NCBI GenBank assembly: GCA_022509025.1
Contig: JAFLUB010000027.1
Location: forward strand, 1-37,433
Source of the DNA: Oscillospiraceae bacterium
GTDB taxonomy: Bacteria; Bacillota; Clostridia; UBA1381
Direction: 5' to 3'
DNA length: 37,433 bases
Shown here piece after piece: positions 7,860 to 17,138 of this stretch (within the stretch, counting starts at the first letter, position 1; every line of letters starts with the position of its first letter). Under the pieces are notes generated by a model that was not told where the DNA came from, searched no databases, and worked only from the letters and a program-made list of their open reading frames with translations. The position numbers and the translations under genes were made by a program.

Positions 7860-8729
7860 ATGAATGGAATAATAATAATTGATAAACCGCCCGGACGTAC
7901 ATCTCATGATATGGTGTATGTGATGAGGAAACTTACAGGCATAAAAAAAATAGGGCATACCGGTACTCTTGACCCAATGGCAACAGGCGTTCTGCCTGTG
8001 TGTATAGGCAGCGCGACGAAGGCGGCGGATATGCTGACTCTTTCCGATAAACGTTATGTTGCGGAACTTATACTGGGTAAGGCGACTGACACTCAGGACG
8101 CGCAGGGAAACGTGACAGAGGAAAGAGATGTAAATTGCCGGGAAGATGAAGTCCGTGATGTAATAATGAGCTTTGTCGGTGAAATAGAACAGATACCGCC
8201 GATGTATTCAGCTATAAAAAAAGACGGAAAAAAACTCTATGAACTTGCAAGACAAGGTATAGAAACAGAACGCGAAAAAAGAAAGATTACAATAAATTCA
8301 ATTGATATACTTGAAATAGACCTTCCGCGTATAAAGATAGACGTTTCATGCTCAAAGGGAACGTATATCAGAACTCTTTGTGCCGATATAGGCGAGAAGC
8401 TTGGTACACTGGCGCATATGAGTGCGCTTCGACGGATAAAAACAGGTCCTTTTTCAATAGATAAAAGCTACACGGTTGAAGAACTTGAAGAGCTTAAGGA
8501 TAAGGGACAGCTTCAGGATGCGCTTATCAGCGTGGACAATTTATTTTCAGAATATCCGGCGGTATATCTTAATCCTAAGCAGGTAAAAAGCGTTACAAAC
8601 GGTGTAAGAATGACGTACAAGGGCGATGAAAATCAGACATACAGAGTATATGACGATTGCGGGAATTTTTTATGTGTATCAAAAATTAAAGACGGTAAAT
8701 TAACGCTTCAAAAATCATTCTGGAGTTAG
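7860..8729 (+). CDS. truB: tRNA pseudouridine(55) synthase TruB
   Basis: TruB converts uridine 55 in the T-arm of nearly all tRNAs to pseudouridine. The 289-aa product has the N-terminal IIIDKPPGRTSHDMV motif. The catalytic GHTGTLDPMATG follows, with the nucleophile Asp38. Later come YSAIKKDGKKLYELARQG and the CSKGTYIRTL motif, then a C-terminal PUA-like tail. CGGAGAAG sits properly before the ATG. The gene follows nrnA, as is common in Firmicutes, but the 445-nt gap is filled by the 68-bp array and palindromic element A. Its supply of transcript may therefore pass through heavily structured RNA. The ribF start lies 15 nt downstream. Confidence 0.96.
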   Translation: MNGIIIIDKPPGRTSHDMVYVMRKLTGIKKIGHTGTLDPMATGVLPVCIGSATKAADMLTLSDKRYVAELILGKATDTQDAQGNVTEERDVNCREDEVRDVIMSFVGEIEQIPPMYSAIKKDGKKLYELARQGIETEREKRKITINSIDILEIDLPRIKIDVSCSKGTYIRTLCADIGEKLGTLAHMSALRRIKTGPFSIDKSYTVEELEELKDKGQLQDALISVDNLFSEYPAVYLNPKQVKSVTNGVRMTYKGDENQTYRVYDDCGNFLCVSKIKDGKLTLQKSFWS

Positions 8730-8744
8730 AAGGAGGGCGCAGCG

Positions 8745-9647
8745 ATGGAGATAATCCGCGATGAAGTGAATTATGACGGCACAGTTGTTGCATTGGGTAA
8801 TTTTGACGGACTCCATGTTGCTCATATGACTATCATCCGAAATGGAATAAGATACGCAAAAGAAAACGGCTTGAAAAGCGGCGTGCTGCTTTTTGACGAG
8901 AACACAAAGGAAGTCACTCAGGGAAAGATAGAACTTATAACTACCAACGAATTGAAGCTTGAGCTTCTGGAGCGGGAGAGGGCAGACTTTGTATTTATGA
9001 GAAAGTTTGACATGGAGTTTATGCAGAAGACCCCTGAGGAGTTTGCCATCTATCTTGTTGATGCGCTCCGGGTAAAAGCGGTATGTGTCGGCTATGATTA
9101 CAGCTTTGGGCATAAGGCTCAGGGTGATGTAAATATGCTCCAATCTCTCGGTGAAAAATACGGGTTTAAGGTGCTTGTGACTGACGCTATTAAAGTAGAT
9201 AACAGAATTGTTTCAAGCACGTATATAAGACAAGCTATAAAGGACGGCAGCGTCGATGAAGCAGAACGCTACCTTGACAGACGATACTGCATTGATGGAG
9301 AGGTCGTAAAGGGATTTCAAAACGGAAGAAAGATGGGAATACCAACGGCGAATGTTGACTATGATATCAACATGGCGCTCCCGAAAGAGGGGGTTTACGC
9401 AGGCGTGGCATACGTTGACGGACGTCGTTTTAAAAGCGTTATAAACGTGGGAAAAAATCTCACTTTTAACGCGAGAAAACTGACAGTGGAAGTTCATATT
9501 CTCGGTTTTGATGAGGATATTTATGGTAAATATATACGCGTAAGCTTTGCGAAAAGGCTGAGAGGCGTAATTAAATTTGACAGCATTGATGAACTGAAAA
9601 AACAGATACATAATGATATGGAAACTGCATTAAATATGGATTTGTAG
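8745..9647 (+). CDS. ribF: Bifunctional riboflavin kinase / FAD synthetase
   Basis: RibF phosphorylates riboflavin to FMN and adenylates FMN to FAD. The 300-aa protein has the N-terminal nucleotidyltransferase domain with LGNFDGLHVAHM (both histidines kept, but HVAH instead of the common HxGH), GYDYSFGHKAQGD and SSTYIR. The C-terminal riboflavin kinase domain contains GRKMGIPTAN and LTVEVHILGFDEDIYGK. Two further deviations are visible: FDENT where many homologues have FxxHP, and GKNLTF where GxxPTF is usual. The kinase PTAN motif is intact. It follows truB by 15 nt with GGAGGGCG before the ATG, the standard truB-ribF pair. No FMN riboswitch was seen upstream. Identity is secure; full FAD synthetase activity is less certain. 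Confidence 0.93.
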   Translation: MEIIRDEVNYDGTVVALGNFDGLHVAHMTIIRNGIRYAKENGLKSGVLLFDENTKEVTQGKIELITTNELKLELLERERADFVFMRKFDMEFMQKTPEEFAIYLVDALRVKAVCVGYDYSFGHKAQGDVNMLQSLGEKYGFKVLVTDAIKVDNRIVSSTYIRQAIKDGSVDEAERYLDRRYCIDGEVVKGFQNGRKMGIPTANVDYDINMALPKEGVYAGVAYVDGRRFKSVINVGKNLTFNARKLTVEVHILGFDEDIYGKYIRVSFAKRLRGVIKFDSIDELKKQIHNDMETALNMDL

Positions 9648-9659
9648 GAGGAAAAAAGT

Positions 9660-11018
9660 ATGTTTACAAGTATAATTCTTGCGGCGGGCATGGGTACGAG
9701 AATGAAGTCAAAAATGCCTAAGGTAATACATAGGGTGTGCGGTAAGCCGCTATGTAAATGGGTTATTGACGCTTCAAAGAAAGCGGGCGCGGACAGAGTT
9801 TGCGCCATTGTCGGACATAAGGCTGAAATGGTCAAGGAAACATTGGGAGATGTTTGTGAATACGCTCTGCAGGCGGAACAAAAGGGCACAGGTCACGCTG
9901 TTATGCAGGCGGCTGACTTTATAAATGAAGCTAAGGGCGAGGTTGTGATCCTTAATGGTGACACTCCTCTTGTAACAGCGCAGGCTATAGAGGATGCGGT
10001 TGCCTATCATAAGTCATGCGGCAATCAGGCAACAGTTATCACGGCAGTGTTAGATGATGCGACCGGCTACGGCAGAATAGTGCGTAACAGTGACGGAAAT
10101 GTTATGAAGATAGTAGAGCAAAAGGACGCAAATGATGAAGAAAAGAAGATAAACGAGATTAACTCAGGTATGTATGTGTTTGACGCTGAGTCTCTTTCAT
10201 ACGCTCTGACGAAGCTTACACCGAACAACGCCCAGGGTGAGTATTACCTCACAGACACGCTTGAAATTCTTCTTGACGCCGGCAAAAAGGTCGGCGGATT
10301 CGCTATATCTGATAATGACGAGATACGCGGCATAAACGACAGGGTGCAGCTGAGCGAGGCTGAAAAGATAATGAGAAAGCGCATAAATGAAATGCATATG
10401 AGAAACGGTGTAACAATGCGCGACCCGGAAAGCGTTTATATAGAGGATGATGTCGAGATAGGAAGCGATACGGAGATTTGTCCTAATGTAACTCTTAAAA
10501 GCGGAACAAGAATAGGTTCAGATTGTACTATTGGCTCGGGTAGTGTTCTTGACAGAGCTATAATACACGATAAAGCGGATATTTTAAGCTCTGTTATACT
10601 TCAGTCTGAGGTAGGAGAAGAAACTCACGTTGGACCGTTCGCGTATATAAGACCTAACTGTAAGGTTGGTAAGGACGTCAAGGTCGGAGACTTCGTAGAG
10701 ATTAAGAACTCAAATATAGACGACGGAACAAAGATTTCACATCTGACATACATAGGCGACAGCGACGTTGGAAAGAGAGTTAATTTCGGCTGCGGTACCG
10801 TTACGTGTAACTATGACGGCAGCAAGAAATACAGAACTGTAATAGGCGATGACTGTTTTGTCGGCTGTAACACAAATTTTGTGTCACCTATCAATGTCGG
10901 CGACGGCTCATATATCGCGGCAGGCTCGACTATAACAGAGGACATTCCTGAAAAAAGCCTGTCAATTGCGAGAGCGCGGCAGATTAACAAAGAGAACTGG
11001 AAGGATAAAAGAAAGTAA
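9660..11018 (+). CDS. glmU: Bifunctional GlcNAc-1-P uridylyltransferase / GlcN-1-P acetyltransferase
   Basis: GlmU makes UDP-N-acetylglucosamine, the precursor of peptidoglycan and teichoic-acid linkage units. The 452-aa product has the pyrophosphorylase domain with LAAGMGTRMKSKMPKVIH at the N-terminus, QKGTGHAVMQA and LNGDTPLV. From about residue 250 it is a left-handed beta-helix acetyltransferase domain, with VGPFAYIRPNCKVG, the catalytic His361 in ISHLTYIGD and NFGCGTVTCNYDG. All key motifs are present. TAGGAGG precedes the ATG, which lies 12 nt after the ribF stop, so it probably shares the upstream transcript. A terminator-like hairpin follows at 11042-11067. The product feeds WecB and TagO encoded further right. 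Confidence 0.97.
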   Translation: MFTSIILAAGMGTRMKSKMPKVIHRVCGKPLCKWVIDASKKAGADRVCAIVGHKAEMVKETLGDVCEYALQAEQKGTGHAVMQAADFINEAKGEVVILNGDTPLVTAQAIEDAVAYHKSCGNQATVITAVLDDATGYGRIVRNSDGNVMKIVEQKDANDEEKKINEINSGMYVFDAESLSYALTKLTPNNAQGEYYLTDTLEILLDAGKKVGGFAISDNDEIRGINDRVQLSEAEKIMRKRINEMHMRNGVTMRDPESVYIEDDVEIGSDTEICPNVTLKSGTRIGSDCTIGSGSVLDRAIIHDKADILSSVILQSEVGEETHVGPFAYIRPNCKVGKDVKVGDFVEIKNSNIDDGTKISHLTYIGDSDVGKRVNFGCGTVTCNYDGSKKYRTVIGDDCFVGCNTNFVSPINVGDGSYIAAGSTITEDIPEKSLSIARARQINKENWKDKRK

Positions 11019-11041
11019 TGGCGAATATAAAACAAATCATT

Positions 11042-11067
11042 GGGCAGATAAAAAATCTGCCCTTTTT
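11042..11067 (+). terminator. Rho-independent terminator after glmU
   Basis: GGGCAGAT (11042-11049) and ATCTGCCC (11055-11062) form an 8-bp stem with an AAAAA loop, followed by TTTTT at 11063-11067. It lies 23 nt after the glmU stop and 37 nt before the pth ATG. It may be a partial terminator, because no promoter for pth was recognised after it. Confidence 0.8.
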
Positions 11068-11104
11068 GAGCGTAAAGGATAAGACAGAGGAAGAGGAGAA
11101 TATT

Positions 11105-11671
11105 ATGTATCTTATAGTAGGACTCGGCAATCCTGGGAAACAATATGACATGACCCGTCACAACATAGGATTTCATACAATAGATTATATAGCCGATGAG
11201 TGCGGCGCAAAGCTAAACAAGCTTAAATTCAAAGCGGTATACGGAGAGACGGTAATCGGTGGAGAAAAGGTATATCTCGTAAAGCCGCAGACATATATGA
11301 ACTTAAGCGGTGACAGCGTGTATGAAATGTCAAAATTTTATAAAATCCCGCCTGAAAATATAATAGTGATAAATGATGATATTTCTCTTGATACGGGCAG
11401 AATAAGAGTAAGAGGTAAAGGAAGTGCGGGAGGACATAACGGACTTAAATCTATCATTTACCGCCTTGGCAGCGACACATTTCCGCGCGTCAAGATGGGC
11501 GTCGGCGCACCGACGCATGAGGGTTATGACCTTGCTGATTTTGTTTTGGGCAGGTTCACAAAGGAGGAAATTCCTGTAATGGAAAAGGCGATAATCAAGG
11601 CTCATACGGCTGTGGAGGAGATTATCAAAAACGGAGTGGAAGCGGCTATGAACAAATGCAACACAAAATAG
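11105..11671 (+). CDS. pth: Peptidyl-tRNA hydrolase
   Basis: Pth releases peptides from peptidyl-tRNAs that drop off the ribosome. The 188-aa product begins MYLIVGLGNPG, the classical N-terminus. It has the catalytic His19 in MTRHNIGF, KPQTYMNLSG, VINDDISLDTGRIRVR and GSAGGHNGLKSI. An ATG at 11018 would add 29 residues, but those codons read through the glmU terminator hairpin and lack family similarity. AAGAGGAGAA stands at the correct distance from 11105, so the later start is chosen. The next gene, mfd, is a common Firmicutes neighbour of pth. The gap to mfd holds palindromic element B, which begins 3 nt after the pth stop codon. Confidence 0.95.
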   Translation: MYLIVGLGNPGKQYDMTRHNIGFHTIDYIADECGAKLNKLKFKAVYGETVIGGEKVYLVKPQTYMNLSGDSVYEMSKFYKIPPENIIVINDDISLDTGRIRVRGKGSAGGHNGLKSIIYRLGSDTFPRVKMGVGAPTHEGYDLADFVLGRFTKEEIPVMEKAIIKAHTAVEEIIKNGVEAAMNKCNTK

Positions 11672-11673
11672 TG

Positions 11674-11779
11674 TGACGCGAAAAAATATGCCGCACATCT
11701 TACCCTTTTCGTGAACCCCACGTATCCGCATACGTCGGCGTTCCTAAAAAAAGCAATCTGCTTGTATTTTTCCACGTTA
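11674..11779. repeat. Dispersed palindromic element, copy B
   Basis: This 106-bp sequence has imperfect terminal inverted repeats TGACGCG..AAAAA and TTTTTCCACGTTA. It shares CACATCTTACCCTTT, ACGTATCCGCATACGTCGGC and GCAATCTGCTTG with copies A and C. The middle folds as ACGTAT/ATACGT with GAAC/GTTC outside. It starts 3 nt after the pth stop. A short CCGCtttttGCGG hairpin (11787-11799) separates it from the mfd ribosome binding site. Confidence 0.88.
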
Positions 11780-11816
11780 TATTATTCCGCTTTTTGCGGT
11801 GAAACGGAGAAACAAA

Positions 11817-14800
11817 ATGAATTTTTCAGATATTTTAAAGGAATACCAGCCATATAAAAGGCTTGTCAGAAATCTTGACAACACGCCCGTATCAGTCGCC
11901 GGAGTTGTTGAATCGGCACAGGGACAGCTTATTTATGCCCTGTCACGTGAAAATAACTCATCTGCGCTTGTTGTCTGCTACAGTGATATGGAGGCCAGGA
12001 AGCTCCATTCAGATATGGAACTGTATTGTGACAACGCTCTTTATTTCCCGTCTAAAGAATATGTATTCTATAACATAGAAACATCGGGACATCAGAACGA
12101 GCATAAAAGAATATCAGTCCTGCAAAGGCTGATAAACGGCGGCAAGCATATTGTTGTAACAAGTCTTGACGCTCTCTTGCAATATACAGCTGACAGAGAT
12201 GAGCTTTTAAAGCTTTGCATAAGCTTTGAAGAGGGGAAACGTTTTGATATTAGCGCCCTTATATCCGATCTCGTCATAATGGGATATTCGCGCGAGGACA
12301 GTATTGAGGGCGCCGGACAGTTCGCTTTAAGGGGCGGAATACTTGATATCTTTCCGCCGGGCAGTGATAATCCGTATAGAATTGAATTTTTTGATGATGA
12401 AACAGACTCTATAAGAGAGTTTGATATCTACACGCAGCGCTCGCTGGACAGGACGGACAGAGCGTTTATTCCGCCTGTCTCAGAGGCGATTATTACAGAC
12501 GAAAAACGTGATAATATTATAGCTGAACTCGAAAAAAGAATAAGAAGCGCGAAGCGTAAAAAGAGCGATGAAAGTGTGTTTATAGAAACAACAAAAGCGG
12601 ATATAGAAAGCCTTAAGGAAGTCAGGTATTTCCCGTCAATAGACAAGTATGTATCGCTGATATATGATCACATACCGTCAATTTGCGATTATTTTTCAAA
12701 TGACGACCTTGTATTTATAGTAGACCCGAAGCGTATAGCGGAACGCGGAAAGTCGTTCGAGTGGGAGAAAAATGAGCAGATAACGGGGCTTAAGGAAAAG
12801 CGTATAATAGGCGCGTATAAGGACAGTTATTACAGTGATTATACAGGTAAAGTACTTGAAATGTCAGCAAAGAAGCTTATCGCGCTTGACGTTCTGTCGC
12901 ATTCATCATCAGATTTCAAGTATAAGCACCTTGAAACGTTCACAACTAAAACGACTGTGTCGTTCCATGGTAAGATAGAGTATCTTTATGAAGATTTGCA
13001 TTCATGGCAGGAAAAAAAGTATACGTCTGTAATCCTGTGTTCATCCAGAGGAAGAGGAGAAAATCTTGAGGGAGTACTGAAAGAAAAGGGAATAAATGCA
13101 AGATTTGTTTCTGATGACGCGCCGGATTTTAAACAGGGAGAAACTGTGATAATACGCGGCGAGCTTAACAAGGGTTTTGAATACCCTGAGATTCGCTTTG
13201 TTCTTGTTTCCGACCGTGAAATTTTTGAAACTCAAAAGAGCAGAAGGCGTCGCAAGGTTGAGAATGCAAACCGGATAAAGAACTATACGGATATAAGCGT
13301 GGGTGACTATGTGGTGCATCAGACCCACGGAATAGGTCAGTATATGGGTACGCAGAAAATGACCGTGAACGGTATAACTAAGGATTATCTGAAGATACAA
13401 TATAAGGGTACTGACTCTTTATATATACCGATTGACCAGCTTAATCTGTTATATAAATATGTTGGTAACTCGGAAAAACTCAGACTTAACCGCCTTGGCG
13501 GAAGCGACTGGAACAAAACAAAACAGCGCGTGAAGCAGTCCACGGCGGAATTAGCGCAGAAGCTTGTGCGTCTGTACGCGCAGCGTGAAAAGTCGAAGGG
13601 ATTTGCTTACAGCACCGATACTCCGTGGCAGAGAGAGTTTGAGGATACTTTTGCCTATCAGGAAACAGAGGATCAGATTCGTTCTATAGAGGAAGTAAAA
13701 ACTGATATGGAGAAACAGAGACCTATGGATAGACTTCTCTGTGGTGATGTCGGTTTCGGCAAGACTGAGGTTGCATTGCGCGCTGCTTTTAAGGCTGTTT
13801 CCGACTCGAAACAGGTTGCGTATCTGTGTCCTACAACTATTCTTGCCATGCAGCATTATGAAACGTTTCTGAGCCGTATGAGTAATTTTCCGATAAAGGT
13901 TGAAATGCTGTCGCGGTTCCGCACAGCGTCAGAGCAGAAAAAGATACTGAAAAAGCTTAAAACAGGCGAAATTGATATAATTATCGGAACGCACAGGATA
14001 CTGTCAAAGGACTTGCAGTTCAAGGATTTGGGTCTGTTGATAATAGACGAGGAGCAGCGTTTTGGAGTCGCGCATAAGGAACGGCTTAAGGAATTAAAGG
14101 AGAATGTGGATGTTCTCACAATGACTGCCACGCCTATCCCGCGCACGCTCCATATGGCTATGACAGGCGTAAGGGATATGAGCGTGCTTACGGAGCCTCC
14201 CGAAAACAGATATCCGGTTCAGACATATGTTTTAGAGGATAATCCGGCGGTTATTGAAGACGCGATAAGGAACGAACTGTCACGCGGCGGACAGGTGTTT
14301 TATCTCTACAACCGTGTTCAGGGCATCCATCGCAAGGCGGCGTGGATAAATTCAATTTTCCCGGAAGCAAGTGTTGCTGTCGGACACGGAAAGATGAAAG
14401 AGGACGAATTAGAGGATATAATGTATGACATGGTGAACGGCCGCACGGATATACTCGTATGCACGACCATTATCGAAACCGGTCTTGATATCCCGAATGC
14501 GAACACGATTATTATAGAGAACGCCGACAAGATGGGACTCGCGCAGCTTTATCAGCTGCGAGGCAGAGTGGGACGCTCAAACCGTGCTGCATATGCGTAT
14601 CTCACATACCACCGTGATAAAATACTATCTGACACCGCCTCAAAAAGACTTCGCGCCGTGAAGGAATTCACGGAGTTCGGTTCCGGTTTCAAGATAGCAA
14701 TGCGTGACCTTGAAATACGCGGAGCGGGTAATATTTTAGGCCCCGAGCAACACGGGCACATGGACGCTGTCGGATATGATATGTACTGTAAGCTTCTTAA

Positions 14801-15299
14801 AGAAAGCGTCGATGAAGCGCAGGGAATAAAGACAGAGAAAGCCGAGGAGATAACTATAGATATAGGTATAGACGCGTATCTGCCTGAAACGTATATAACA
14901 AATCATAACCAGCGAATTGAAATATACAAAAAAATAGCGGCTGTTGAAACTGAGGACGATAAATTTGAAATTCAGGATGAACTTATAGACCGTTTCGGAG
15001 ATATTCCAACACCTGTGGCGAATATAATCGAGGTTGCGGCTCTGAAAGCTCCGGCAAAGGAGGTCGGGATATATGAAATATCACAGAATATTAAGGAAAT
15101 ACTGCTTAAATTCCATGAGGATTATGTTGACGCAGCGCTTATTATGGGACTTGATAAAAAGTATCCCAAACGCATAAAGCTTATGTCTGATGAAAAGCCT
15201 GTTATAAGCTTCCGCCTGTCAAGTTCCGACAAAAATATACTGAAAATAATAAATAATTTATTATCTTCAATAAAAGAATTGCAAATTGAGGGGAAATAG
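11817..15299 (+). CDS. mfd: Transcription-repair coupling factor Mfd
   Basis: Mfd is a DNA translocase that removes stalled RNA polymerase at lesions and recruits UvrA. The 1160-aa product has UvrB-like N-terminal domains with RGGILDIFPPGSDNPYRIEFF. An RNA polymerase-interacting CarD-like domain follows near 490-550 (VGDYVVHQTHGIGQY). The superfamily 2 helicase motor has Walker A GDVGFGKT from residue 643, IIDEEQRFG, TATPIPRTLHMA and QLRGRVGR. A TRCF C-terminal domain ends it. A GTG at 11799 would add six residues, but ACGGAGAA is correctly spaced for the ATG at 11817. Length and motifs are normal. The leader contains palindromic element B. Its 3' end overlaps a promoter for the next gene. 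Confidence 0.97.
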   Translation: MNFSDILKEYQPYKRLVRNLDNTPVSVAGVVESAQGQLIYALSRENNSSALVVCYSDMEARKLHSDMELYCDNALYFPSKEYVFYNIETSGHQNEHKRISVLQRLINGGKHIVVTSLDALLQYTADRDELLKLCISFEEGKRFDISALISDLVIMGYSREDSIEGAGQFALRGGILDIFPPGSDNPYRIEFFDDETDSIREFDIYTQRSLDRTDRAFIPPVSEAIITDEKRDNIIAELEKRIRSAKRKKSDESVFIETTKADIESLKEVRYFPSIDKYVSLIYDHIPSICDYFSNDDLVFIVDPKRIAERGKSFEWEKNEQITGLKEKRIIGAYKDSYYSDYTGKVLEMSAKKLIALDVLSHSSSDFKYKHLETFTTKTTVSFHGKIEYLYEDLHSWQEKKYTSVILCSSRGRGENLEGVLKEKGINARFVSDDAPDFKQGETVIIRGELNKGFEYPEIRFVLVSDREIFETQKSRRRRKVENANRIKNYTDISVGDYVVHQTHGIGQYMGTQKMTVNGITKDYLKIQYKGTDSLYIPIDQLNLLYKYVGNSEKLRLNRLGGSDWNKTKQRVKQSTAELAQKLVRLYAQREKSKGFAYSTDTPWQREFEDTFAYQETEDQIRSIEEVKTDMEKQRPMDRLLCGDVGFGKTEVALRAAFKAVSDSKQVAYLCPTTILAMQHYETFLSRMSNFPIKVEMLSRFRTASEQKKILKKLKTGEIDIIIGTHRILSKDLQFKDLGLLIIDEEQRFGVAHKERLKELKENVDVLTMTATPIPRTLHMAMTGVRDMSVLTEPPENRYPVQTYVLEDNPAVIEDAIRNELSRGGQVFYLYNRVQGIHRKAAWINSIFPEASVAVGHGKMKEDELEDIMYDMVNGRTDILVCTTIIETGLDIPNANTIIIENADKMGLAQLYQLRGRVGRSNRAAYAYLTYHRDKILSDTASKRLRAVKEFTEFGSGFKIAMRDLEIRGAGNILGPEQHGHMDAVGYDMYCKLLKESVDEAQGIKTEKAEEITIDIGIDAYLPETYITNHNQRIEIYKKIAAVETEDDKFEIQDELIDRFGDIPTPVANIIEVAALKAPAKEVGIYEISQNIKEILLKFHEDYVDAALIMGLDKKYPKRIKLMSDEKPVISFRLSSSDKNILKIINNLLSSIKELQIEGK

Positions 15300-15307
15300 G
15301 TTATACT
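15279..15307 (+). promoter_or_regulatory. Promoter of the foldase-LUD gene pair
   Basis: TTGCAA (15279-15284) and TATACT (15302-15307) are separated by 17 bp. The -35 element lies within the last codons of mfd. AAAGGAGAAAG precedes the ATG at 15345. Confidence 0.7.
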
Positions 15308-15344
15308 ATTATTATGATAATAAATATCAAAGGAGAAAGAAACT

Positions 15345-16352
15345 ATGAAGAATAAGATTATTGCATCACTTCTTGCCGTTCCGTTACTTCTGGCGGGGTG
15401 CTCAAACGCAGGAAGTAAACCGGTTATGACTGTTGGTGATGTGGAGGTATCGGGCGGCATATATGAATCTTATCTGAATTCATATATGGGATCGGTTACA
15501 GCTGAAGAGGCAAAGGATATGGTGCTTGAACAGTGCAAGGCTAATTTCACTGTTGTGGCTGTGGCTGAGGCGATGGGTATTGAGTTTGACGACTCGACTA
15601 AGAGTGATATCAAAAAAGCGAAAAAACATGTAGTTGACGGCTACAACAGTAACTATAACGGAAAATATAAGGGCTTCCTCAAAGACAATAATCTTACAGA
15701 TAAGGATTTGGATAAGATGATAGCCGTATCGTATTATGCGCAGGAGTTGCGGAAAAAATTTGATGGTGTGGAGTATACCGATGATGATAAGAGACAATTC
15801 TTCAAGGATAATTACAGACGCGCAAAACATATTCTGATAATGGCTGATGAAGAAATGACCGACGAGGATAAGGAAGCAGCCAAGGTAAAGGCGGAAGAAC
15901 TTCTTGAAAAAGCTAAAAACGGCGAAAATTTTGACACGCTTGTAACTGAAAATTCCGAGGATCCGGGCAGTATATCAAGTCCGGACGGATATTTCTTTAC
16001 AGACGGTGCAATGGTGAAAGAATTCCAGGACGGTGTTGACTCAATAGCGCCCGGAGAATTTACTCTTGTAAAGAGCACATACGGATATCACGTTATACAG
16101 CGTCTTGCTCTTGATGATAATGCGGAGTTGTTTGAAACGGAATATGAAAAGGTCGCAGATGAGCTTGAAAGCAAAATGATAAGCAGGAGCTTTGAGAAAC
16201 AGGTATACGCATGGGCAGATGAATACGGTATTGAAGTTGACGTGGATGAAGATGCCGTAGACGAGATTATTGAAAGAGTAAATAAGCAATATGAAGAAAC
16301 CAGAAAAAGTCTGGAAGAAAAAAATATAGAAAATTCGGATAGCAGTAAGTAG
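15345..16352 (+). CDS. PrsA-like lipoprotein peptidyl-prolyl isomerase (parvulin)
   Basis: The product is probably an extracytoplasmic foldase tethered to the membrane. The 335-aa protein starts with a lipoprotein signal peptide: basic residues, a hydrophobic core, and lipobox LLAGC with the modified Cys19. A SurA/PrsA-like helical region follows (about 30-150). A PpiC rotamase domain (about 155-250) contains RRAKHILIMADEEM, SEDPGS, and ends STYGYHVIQRL. An acidic helical C-terminal tail lies beyond. It has its own promoter and a strong ribosome binding site, and is followed after 19 nt by the LUD-domain gene. The family is clear; whether it is the main PrsA of the cell cannot be told. Confidence 0.88.
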   Translation: MKNKIIASLLAVPLLLAGCSNAGSKPVMTVGDVEVSGGIYESYLNSYMGSVTAEEAKDMVLEQCKANFTVVAVAEAMGIEFDDSTKSDIKKAKKHVVDGYNSNYNGKYKGFLKDNNLTDKDLDKMIAVSYYAQELRKKFDGVEYTDDDKRQFFKDNYRRAKHILIMADEEMTDEDKEAAKVKAEELLEKAKNGENFDTLVTENSEDPGSISSPDGYFFTDGAMVKEFQDGVDSIAPGEFTLVKSTYGYHVIQRLALDDNAELFETEYEKVADELESKMISRSFEKQVYAWADEYGIEVDVDEDAVDEIIERVNKQYEETRKSLEEKNIENSDSSK

Positions 16353-16371
16353 GATTAAGGAGGAATAAAAG

Positions 16372-17016
16372 ATGGATGCAGTACAAAAATGGGCAAACGA
16401 GAGAAGAATAGCAGACCTTATAAAGGTTCTGGAGGACAGACAGTTCGCGGCTGTTATGGCAAAGGATAAGGACGACGCGAGAAAAATTGTTATGGATATG
16501 ATACCGGAAGGAAGCACAATTGCAGTTGGCGGAAGCGTAACGCTAAACGAAACCGGTATTCTGGACGAGATCAGAAGCGATAAATATAAGTTTATCGACC
16601 GTTATAACACTCCTGATTTTGAGGCTATGCTTGAAAAGTACAGAGAGGGCTATCATGCTGATGTGTTCGTATCAAGCACTAACGCGGTTACAATGGGAGG
16701 ACAGCTTGTAAATATAGATTGTACCGGTAACCGCACAAGCCAGATAGTTTTCGGACCTAAAAAGGTTATCATAGTAGCGGGCGTCAATAAAATTGTTGAA
16801 AATGTTGAAGAGGGAATAAAGAGAGCAAAGTCAATCGCGCCGATGAACGCGAGAAGAATTACTCATAAAACACCGTGCGCAACAGATGACAATATAAAGT
16901 GCAACGATTGCCACTGTGACGCGCGTATCTGTAACGTAACAAGTATTGTTGACGGATGTCATTACTTCCCGAAACGTATCACAATAGTGCTTGTTCCTGA
17001 GGAATTAGGATATTGA
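16372..17016 (+). CDS. LUD-domain protein (LutC/YkgG-like, lactate-utilisation family)
   Basis: LUD-domain proteins include the LutB/LutC components of L-lactate oxidation, but many stand-alone clostridial members have no proven function. The 214-aa product shows the family core: IPEGSTIAVGGSVTLNETGI, then FVSSTNAVTMGGQLVNIDCTGNR, and VIIVAGVNKIV. A Cys-rich stretch, CNDCHCDARIC, lies near residues 180-190 and may bind a metal or be redox-active. No other lut genes are adjacent, so a lactate role is only an inference from the family. It is the second gene of a two-gene unit with the foldase (AAGGAGGAAT before the ATG) and is followed by a strong terminator. Confidence 0.85.
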   Translation: MDAVQKWANERRIADLIKVLEDRQFAAVMAKDKDDARKIVMDMIPEGSTIAVGGSVTLNETGILDEIRSDKYKFIDRYNTPDFEAMLEKYREGYHADVFVSSTNAVTMGGQLVNIDCTGNRTSQIVFGPKKVIIVAGVNKIVENVEEGIKRAKSIAPMNARRITHKTPCATDDNIKCNDCHCDARICNVTSIVDGCHYFPKRITIVLVPEELGY

Positions 17017-17059
17017 TTACATATTGGGGCTGAAATTGTTGTTTATATGAATATTAAAA

Positions 17060-17107
17060 GGAGACAGGTTAAAACATATTATGTTTTAACCTGTCTCCAT
17101 ATTTTTT
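17060..17107 (+). terminator. Strong rho-independent terminator after the LUD gene
   Basis: A perfect 18-bp stem (17060-17077 with 17081-17098, starting GGAGACAGG) has a 3-nt ATT loop and is followed by a T-run at 17102-17107. It separates the foldase-LUD unit from gltX. The unusually long perfect stem could also act on the opposite strand. Confidence 0.92.
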
Positions 17108-17138
17108 GTCTGAGATAGAAAAAAAATCCATAAAGAGG

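Noticed and set aside
8730-8744. FMN riboswitch upstream of ribF
   Set aside because: The gap is 15 nt, so there is no room for the aptamer.
11799-11816. GTG start for mfd
   Set aside because: The Shine-Dalgarno ACGGAGAA lies inside these codons and is spaced for the ATG at 11817.
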